A stretch of DNA of 64,000 bases, taken from the NCBI RefSeq assembly GCF_017352135.1, contig NZ_CP071454.1:1178501-1242500 (forward strand), written 5' to 3'. This stretch comes from Rhizobium lentis. GTDB taxonomy: Bacteria > Pseudomonadota > Alphaproteobacteria > Rhizobiales > Rhizobiaceae. Position numbers and translations under genes: made by a program. Below, piece by piece: positions 59,834-64,000 of the stretch. The notes beneath the pieces are model-generated. The model was not told the DNA's origin, did no database searches, and saw nothing but the letters and a program-made list of their open reading frames with translations. Within the stretch, counting starts at the first letter, position 1, and each line of letters begins with the position of its first letter.

Positions 59834-60868
59834 ATGTTAATTCTCCGCCGTTGCCGGGGTTCTTGTATCATGCGGGGTCGGCGTTCATTATTCCACGCGC
59901 TTTTCCTAGCGCTTTGCAGCGCCCAGGGGTCGCCCGCGGCCGAGCCGGTCGGCCAGGCTGTACTCATCAAGACCGAAGTGACCGGACAGGCTGGTCCGAT
60001 CGAAGTCAATGCCAGCGTCCACCGCGACGAGCGGATTCGAACATCGCAATCCGGACTCGGCCAATTCCTGTTTCGTGACGGCACCAAACTTGCGGTCGGC
60101 TGGGGTTCGTCTGTCGTCATCGACAAATACGTCTTTGATGATTCCCAATCGGTGAGAAAACTCACCATCAAGGCCGCCAAGGGGACCTTCCGATGGGTCA
60201 GCGGCAATTCGAAATCGTCGGCCTATCAGATTCTGACACCGGCGGGCACGATCGGGGTGCGCGGCACCGCATTCGATTTCTATGTCGGTCCCGACGGCAC
60301 CACCGCCGTCGTTCTCTTGAACGGCGCAGCCAGCTTCTGCGGCCCGGGTGGCTGTCGGCAGCTGCAGCAGCGCTGCGACTGCGTCGTGGCAAAGCCGAAC
60401 GGCGATATGACGGCGGCCCGCCCGGTGGAGCGTAACGTTCTCCAGAGGCTTGGAAACCAGCGCGCCCTGCCCTTCCTTTCCGGCAACCAGCGTCTCTCGG
60501 GCGGCCTTGGCATGCTCGGCGGCTGCAATATGGCCTCCGTTGCGCCGGAAAGAAAAGACAGAATGCGGCCTCCGCCGGCGGCTGCACCTGCTCCGCAGCG
60601 GCAGGATCCGCCACAGAGACAGACCGAGCCGCAAAAGGAGCAACCGAACAAGCCCGACGAGCCTCATCACGACAAGCCGCACCATGATAAGCCCCATCAT
60701 GACAAGCCGGATAGACCCGACAAGCATTATGGCCATGGCCGGCACGACACTGACGGCAAGCCCGGAAATCACGGTTTGGATCATCGGGAACCCCACCATG
60801 ATGGAGATCGCGATCATCACAATGATCGGGACCACAAAAGAGGTTGGAACTTCAATCGCGGTCGTTGA
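59834..60868 (+). CDS. FecR-domain exported protein with His/Asp-rich tail
   Basis: A 344-residue protein. A signal peptide (MRGRRSLFHALFLALCSAQG) begins at ATG 59870, so the true start may be there rather than at 59834. The FecR domain spans about residues 55-170 (IRTSQSGLGQFLFRDGTKLA; YQILTPAGTIGVRGTAFDFY). A Pro/Gln-rich linker (about 240-270) is followed by a metal-binding-like tail (about 275-344) with tandem PHHDK repeats and further HH/D stretches. It is tail to tail with a CHASE2 adenylate cyclase, a pairing found in many proteobacteria; the two may form a periplasmic sensing pair. Ligand unknown. Confidence 0.82.
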   Translation: MLILRRCRGSCIMRGRRSLFHALFLALCSAQGSPAAEPVGQAVLIKTEVTGQAGPIEVNASVHRDERIRTSQSGLGQFLFRDGTKLAVGWGSSVVIDKYVFDDSQSVRKLTIKAAKGTFRWVSGNSKSSAYQILTPAGTIGVRGTAFDFYVGPDGTTAVVLLNGAASFCGPGGCRQLQQRCDCVVAKPNGDMTAARPVERNVLQRLGNQRALPFLSGNQRLSGGLGMLGGCNMASVAPERKDRMRPPPAAAPAPQRQDPPQRQTEPQKEQPNKPDEPHHDKPHHDKPHHDKPDRPDKHYGHGRHDTDGKPGNHGLDHREPHHDGDRDHHNDRDHKRGWNFNRGR

Positions 60869-60954
60869 GGCTTTCGCAATCCGTCCAAATCAAGACGTCT
60901 GCACCGCCATGTCCACCTCACGATAGCGGAGTGCGCCATTCGGTAAATTCGCTT

Positions 60955-63138
60955 TTACTTTTCGGCATCAACAACCCTCTTTTCGCTATCGACGGGCAAC
61001 TCCCGGAAATGGTCGCTCCTGCCGGATATCCGCCGGTAGAATTCCGCCAAACCGCTCACCACCTGCTCGGCCCTGAGTTTTGCCGTATCGATCAGTTTGC
61101 GGCTATTCCTCGAATGCAAAAGCAGGGCCTGCATCAATTGCCGGTGAACGGCGTCGAGCGCGGCGAATTCCCGGGATGTCGCGACACGCTCGTCACCGAC
61201 GACGGCGAGGATCTTCGTGCGGCTGCTCTTTCCCTTGAGCGGAATGGCGCCGGCGTCGAGCAGCGCCATTGCCTGCACCAGCCTTGCGGTGCTGTCGGAT
61301 ATCAGAATATCGAAGCCGACCTCCTTGCAGCAGGATTCGATGCGCGCCGCCACGTTGACGGCGTCGCCGACCGCCGAATAGTTGAAGCGGGTCTTGGCAC
61401 CCATATTGCCGACGCAGGCAAGGCCGGTGTGAATGCCGATACCGATCCTGACCTCTTGTCCGGGTCCGAAGCCGAAAGCATCGGCGAGGTTCAGTTCGGC
61501 GAGCGTCTCGCGCATGGCGAGCGCGGCGCGCACCGCCTTGGTTGCATGATTGGTGACATCGACCGGCGCATTCCAGAACGCCATGATCGAATCGCCGATG
61601 AACTTGTCAAGCGTGCCTTCATTGGCGACGACATGCCGGCTCAGCGCATCGAGCAATGTGTTCAGGAACGCAACGACATCCGCCGGCGCCAGCCGCTCGC
61701 TGATCTCGGTGAAATTCCTGACATCGACGAACATGACCGTCAGCTCCCGGTCATCGCCACCGAGGCGCAATGCGTCGCGCGTATGCTCGATGCGATGGAG
61801 CAGTGACGGCGAGATATAATGTCCGAAGGCGCGCCGCACCTCGCGCCTTTCCCGATCGATCACCAGAATACGGAAGGACGTTGCGGCAAAGTGGGTGATC
61901 GATCCGCTGACGATCGGAGCCAGCGGATCGAGAAGAAGCCCCGCATAGAGAAAGCATAGCCAGGAGGCCACCAGCGCCATGGCGGTAATAAGCAGACCGC
62001 AGACCAGTGCGACGGCAGGACTGACGAAAGTCGTCACCACGACGAGCAGGCATCCGAGCACTGCGATCGTGAGGATTTCCAACCCGTCCGCCCAATCGGG
62101 CCGCGACAGGAAACGGCTGGAGAGAATCTGCTCGACAGCCTGCGCATGCAGCGAAACGCCGGGAACATTCTCGCCGAGCGCCGTAACACGGATATCCTGC
62201 AGGCCGGCCGCGGAGGTGCCGACGAAAACGATGCTGCCGTCGATGGCGGCGGAGATCTCGAGAGCGGCGCCTTCCGCGGCGAGCACCTGGCGGGCGGAGA
62301 TATAGCGCTCGGCTCGGTCGGGGCTGACGTAGAGCCAGAACTCCCCCGCCGCCGTCAGCGGGACGACGAAATCCCCGATCTTTGCCGAAGTCATCACGCC
62401 GGCACGATCGGGCGCGCCGGCCAGCACATAGGTCGATGCACGCTGCGCGACGCGCAGCGCCTCGATCGCGAGATTGGGATAGAGCTGGGCGCCATCGGTC
62501 AGGAACAACGGAACCGCCCGCACCACCGGCGAAGGGTTTCCGGGATTGAGGCTGATGTGGCCGAGCCCTGTGGCGTTGGCTTCCAATTGCGGTCTGAGCG
62601 GCGTCGATGCGGCAAGATAGGGCGGAGCCGAGACGGGGCTTTCGCCGGTGAAAGCAAAGCCCGCCTTCACAGGCGGCCGGTAATTGCCCTCGTTGGACAG
62701 GCCGAAGCCGAGCACGACAGGCTTGCCGGAGATCGAGCGGGCAAATATCTCGTCATTGTCCGGAAGCCTCTCGGCCAGGGAAGGATCGACCCCTTCGACC
62801 TCGCGCACGACATTGCGCGGCGACAGCCGGTCCGGTTCGGCGAAGAGAATGTCGAAGGCGATGGCCGCAGCGCCCATGTCGGAAAGCCTGTCCACCAGCA
62901 GGGCCAACCGGTCTCGTGGCCATGGCCATTGGCCGAATTGACGCAACGACGCCTCGTCGATGTCGATCACACGTACCGGCATCGGCTCGAAGGCTCGGGG
63001 AAGCAGCCGCTGATATTCGTCGAAGGTCACGCCACGGATCAGTTTGAAAATTCCGGGATCGCCGGCCCGCAGGATCGTCAGCGCAGCAACGATCACCAGG
63101 CCGATGACGACACCGATTTGCTGCGACCGCGTTATCAT
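60955..63138 (-). CDS. CHASE2-domain adenylate/guanylate cyclase
   Basis: A 727-residue membrane cyclase. It has a leading helix (about 9-22), a CHASE2 extracellular sensor domain (about 35-335; MPVRVIDIDEASLRQFGQWP, AIDGSIVFVGTSAAG), three membrane helices (about 345-420), and a class III cyclase domain (about 455-635) with metal aspartates in TVMFVDVRNFTEISE and FIGDSIMAFWN and a GDAVNVAARIE motif. ATG 63138 (MITRSQQIG) is chosen; the frame is open to 63231. It makes cAMP (or cGMP) in response to an extracytoplasmic signal. It is divergent from the heme-motif gene and convergent with the FecR gene. Confidence 0.9.
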   Translation of the reverse strand: MITRSQQIGVVIGLVIVAALTILRAGDPGIFKLIRGVTFDEYQRLLPRAFEPMPVRVIDIDEASLRQFGQWPWPRDRLALLVDRLSDMGAAAIAFDILFAEPDRLSPRNVVREVEGVDPSLAERLPDNDEIFARSISGKPVVLGFGLSNEGNYRPPVKAGFAFTGESPVSAPPYLAASTPLRPQLEANATGLGHISLNPGNPSPVVRAVPLFLTDGAQLYPNLAIEALRVAQRASTYVLAGAPDRAGVMTSAKIGDFVVPLTAAGEFWLYVSPDRAERYISARQVLAAEGAALEISAAIDGSIVFVGTSAAGLQDIRVTALGENVPGVSLHAQAVEQILSSRFLSRPDWADGLEILTIAVLGCLLVVVTTFVSPAVALVCGLLITAMALVASWLCFLYAGLLLDPLAPIVSGSITHFAATSFRILVIDRERREVRRAFGHYISPSLLHRIEHTRDALRLGGDDRELTVMFVDVRNFTEISERLAPADVVAFLNTLLDALSRHVVANEGTLDKFIGDSIMAFWNAPVDVTNHATKAVRAALAMRETLAELNLADAFGFGPGQEVRIGIGIHTGLACVGNMGAKTRFNYSAVGDAVNVAARIESCCKEVGFDILISDSTARLVQAMALLDAGAIPLKGKSSRTKILAVVGDERVATSREFAALDAVHRQLMQALLLHSRNSRKLIDTAKLRAEQVVSGLAEFYRRISGRSDHFRELPVDSEKRVVDAEK

Positions 63139-63419
63139 CTCAACCGGTGTCCCTCCCACAGCCGATCGATCGGCCCCGCACCTGCCGGCCAACAGGCTAC
63201 GCCGCTTTCGGGCTGAACGCCATTCGCACATGCATTTCGGCGCTTCTTTTCGGCTTCCCGGGTTTCGCTTTCCGCCGATCGGCGCAAAGGCGTCTTCAAA
63301 TTCCGCGACGCCGTCAGTCGGCCGCGCTTTTGCTTGGACGACAAGGCTTCGATCTTGCCGGGCGTGCAGCGAAATGTTCTTGTAAGCATCAAAAGGCGAA
63401 ATGCTTTTTAAATGGAAGA

Positions 63420-64000
63420 ATGAGGGCTCCAGTGATTTCCGAATCCGCCGCGCGTCGAAGCGGCTACTGGCTGATTGTCGTCGTGCTGGCGATGCTTGCA
63501 GGGCTGCCGCTTGCGGTCTGGCTCGATATCAGCGATCTCTCCGGAAACACGCTCAGGCGCCAGGCGCGCGATATGAGCTCGCTGATATCGAGCATCCGCT
63601 CCTATTATTCGGCAAACGTCGTCGGACGCGTTCTGGCCGCGCACGCCAGCGGCGCGACCGCAGGCACCGTCGTCTCCCACAATTACGCCAACATTCCAGG
63701 TGCCATCCCGCTTCCGGCAACACTTTCGCTGGAACTCGGCGACGTCATCAAGGAACAGCAGGCCAATATCACCTATCGTTTCGTCTCCGACCTTCCCTTC
63801 AAGAGCCGCGCCTCCCACGAACTCGACGATTTTGAAAGACAAGCGCTTGCCGCGCTGCGCGCCAATCCGCAGCAGACATTGAACGACCTCACCCGCGTCG
63901 GATTGACCGATTCCCTGCGGTTCATCACGCCTGTCGTCATGGGCCAGGCCTGTGTTGCCTGCCACAACAGCCATCCGGAAAGCCCGAAGACCGACTGGAA
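63420..64000 (+). CDS. Membrane sensor protein with c-type heme-binding (DUF3365-like) domain, partial
   Basis: The first about 193 residues of a gene cut by the right window edge. It starts MRAPVISESAARRSGYWLIV (ATG 63420), with one membrane helix (about 17-34), a periplasmic helical domain (SIRSYYSANVVGRVL; LSLELGDVIKEQQANITYRF) and a c-type heme motif CVACH at residues 178-182 followed by NSHPESPKTDW. This is the Tll0287/DUF3365 family, often N-terminal in cyclases and histidine kinases; the output domain lies beyond the window. Divergent from the CHASE2 cyclase with 281 bp between starts. Confidence 0.85.
   Translation, partial: MRAPVISESAARRSGYWLIVVVLAMLAGLPLAVWLDISDLSGNTLRRQARDMSSLISSIRSYYSANVVGRVLAAHASGATAGTVVSHNYANIPGAIPLPATLSLELGDVIKEQQANITYRFVSDLPFKSRASHELDDFERQALAALRANPQQTLNDLTRVGLTDSLRFITPVVMGQACVACHNSHPESPKTDW

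Overview
The window reads as chromosomal DNA of a GC-rich alphaproteobacterium of the Rhizobium/Agrobacterium group, most like Rhizobium itself. The evidence is a RopA-type porin, the single-domain regulator CpdR, an MmgR/suhB-type small RNA beside an inositol-monophosphatase-family gene, a small heat-shock gene with a ROSE-type RNA thermometer, a soxBDAG sarcosine oxidase operon, and the gene order glgP-glgB-glgC-glgA-pgm-glgX. Both window ends cut genes: the 3' part of gltB on the left and most of a heme-binding sensor gene on the right. I found no CRISPR array, complete insertion sequence, phage gene or rRNA.

Layout. 1-9.7 kb: gltB (partial), a threonine-aldolase-like enzyme, a LysR regulator divergent from a BASS-family transporter, an Hsp20 gene with an RpoH-type promoter and ROSE hairpin, a candidate small RNA, rhizobial palindromic repeats, an alpha/beta hydrolase, a histidinol-phosphatase/IMPase, the MmgR-like sRNA and hutG. 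9.8-17.1 kb: cpdR, tRNA-Val(GAC), a small gene with a TTG start, ropA, an exported protein, a degenerate nuclease-fold membrane protein, MgtC, two very small genes, a DUF475/TerC-like membrane protein and a DUF1127-like small protein. 17.2-20.2 kb: a tctCBA tripartite tricarboxylate transporter.

20.5-28.6 kb is an accessory block. It holds an M20 amidohydrolase, a peptide-type ABC importer (binding protein and fused ATPase) and a class-A-beta-lactamase-fold hydrolase. The importer has lost one permease and half of the other, and next to it lie one intact and one truncated LysR gene and the 3' stub of an unrelated gene. The importer is therefore probably inactive. 28.8-34.2 kb: an orphan periplasmic binding protein divergent from a cyclase-TPR protein and a TctDE-type two-component system, which together could form a carboxylate-sensing unit and might control the distant tctCBA genes.

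34.3-41.0 kb: a tight three-gene operon of a transglutaminase-DUF2126 protein, a circularly permuted ATP-grasp/alpha-E protein and a second transglutaminase. Its families are widespread, but its substrate is unknown to me, and it is the best candidate here for an undescribed biochemical system. It is followed by an orphan TadG-like von Willebrand protein. 42.6-53.6 kb: the complete glycogen operon, covering ADP-glucose formation, chain elongation and branching, phosphorolysis, debranching and phosphoglucomutase. 53.7-59.6 kb: a MaoC-fold dehydratase convergent with soxBDAG, which oxidises sarcosine to glycine and formaldehyde/methylene-THF. 59.8-64 kb: a signalling cluster of a FecR-domain protein with a His/Asp-rich tail, a CHASE2 adenylate cyclase and a membrane protein with a c-type heme motif.
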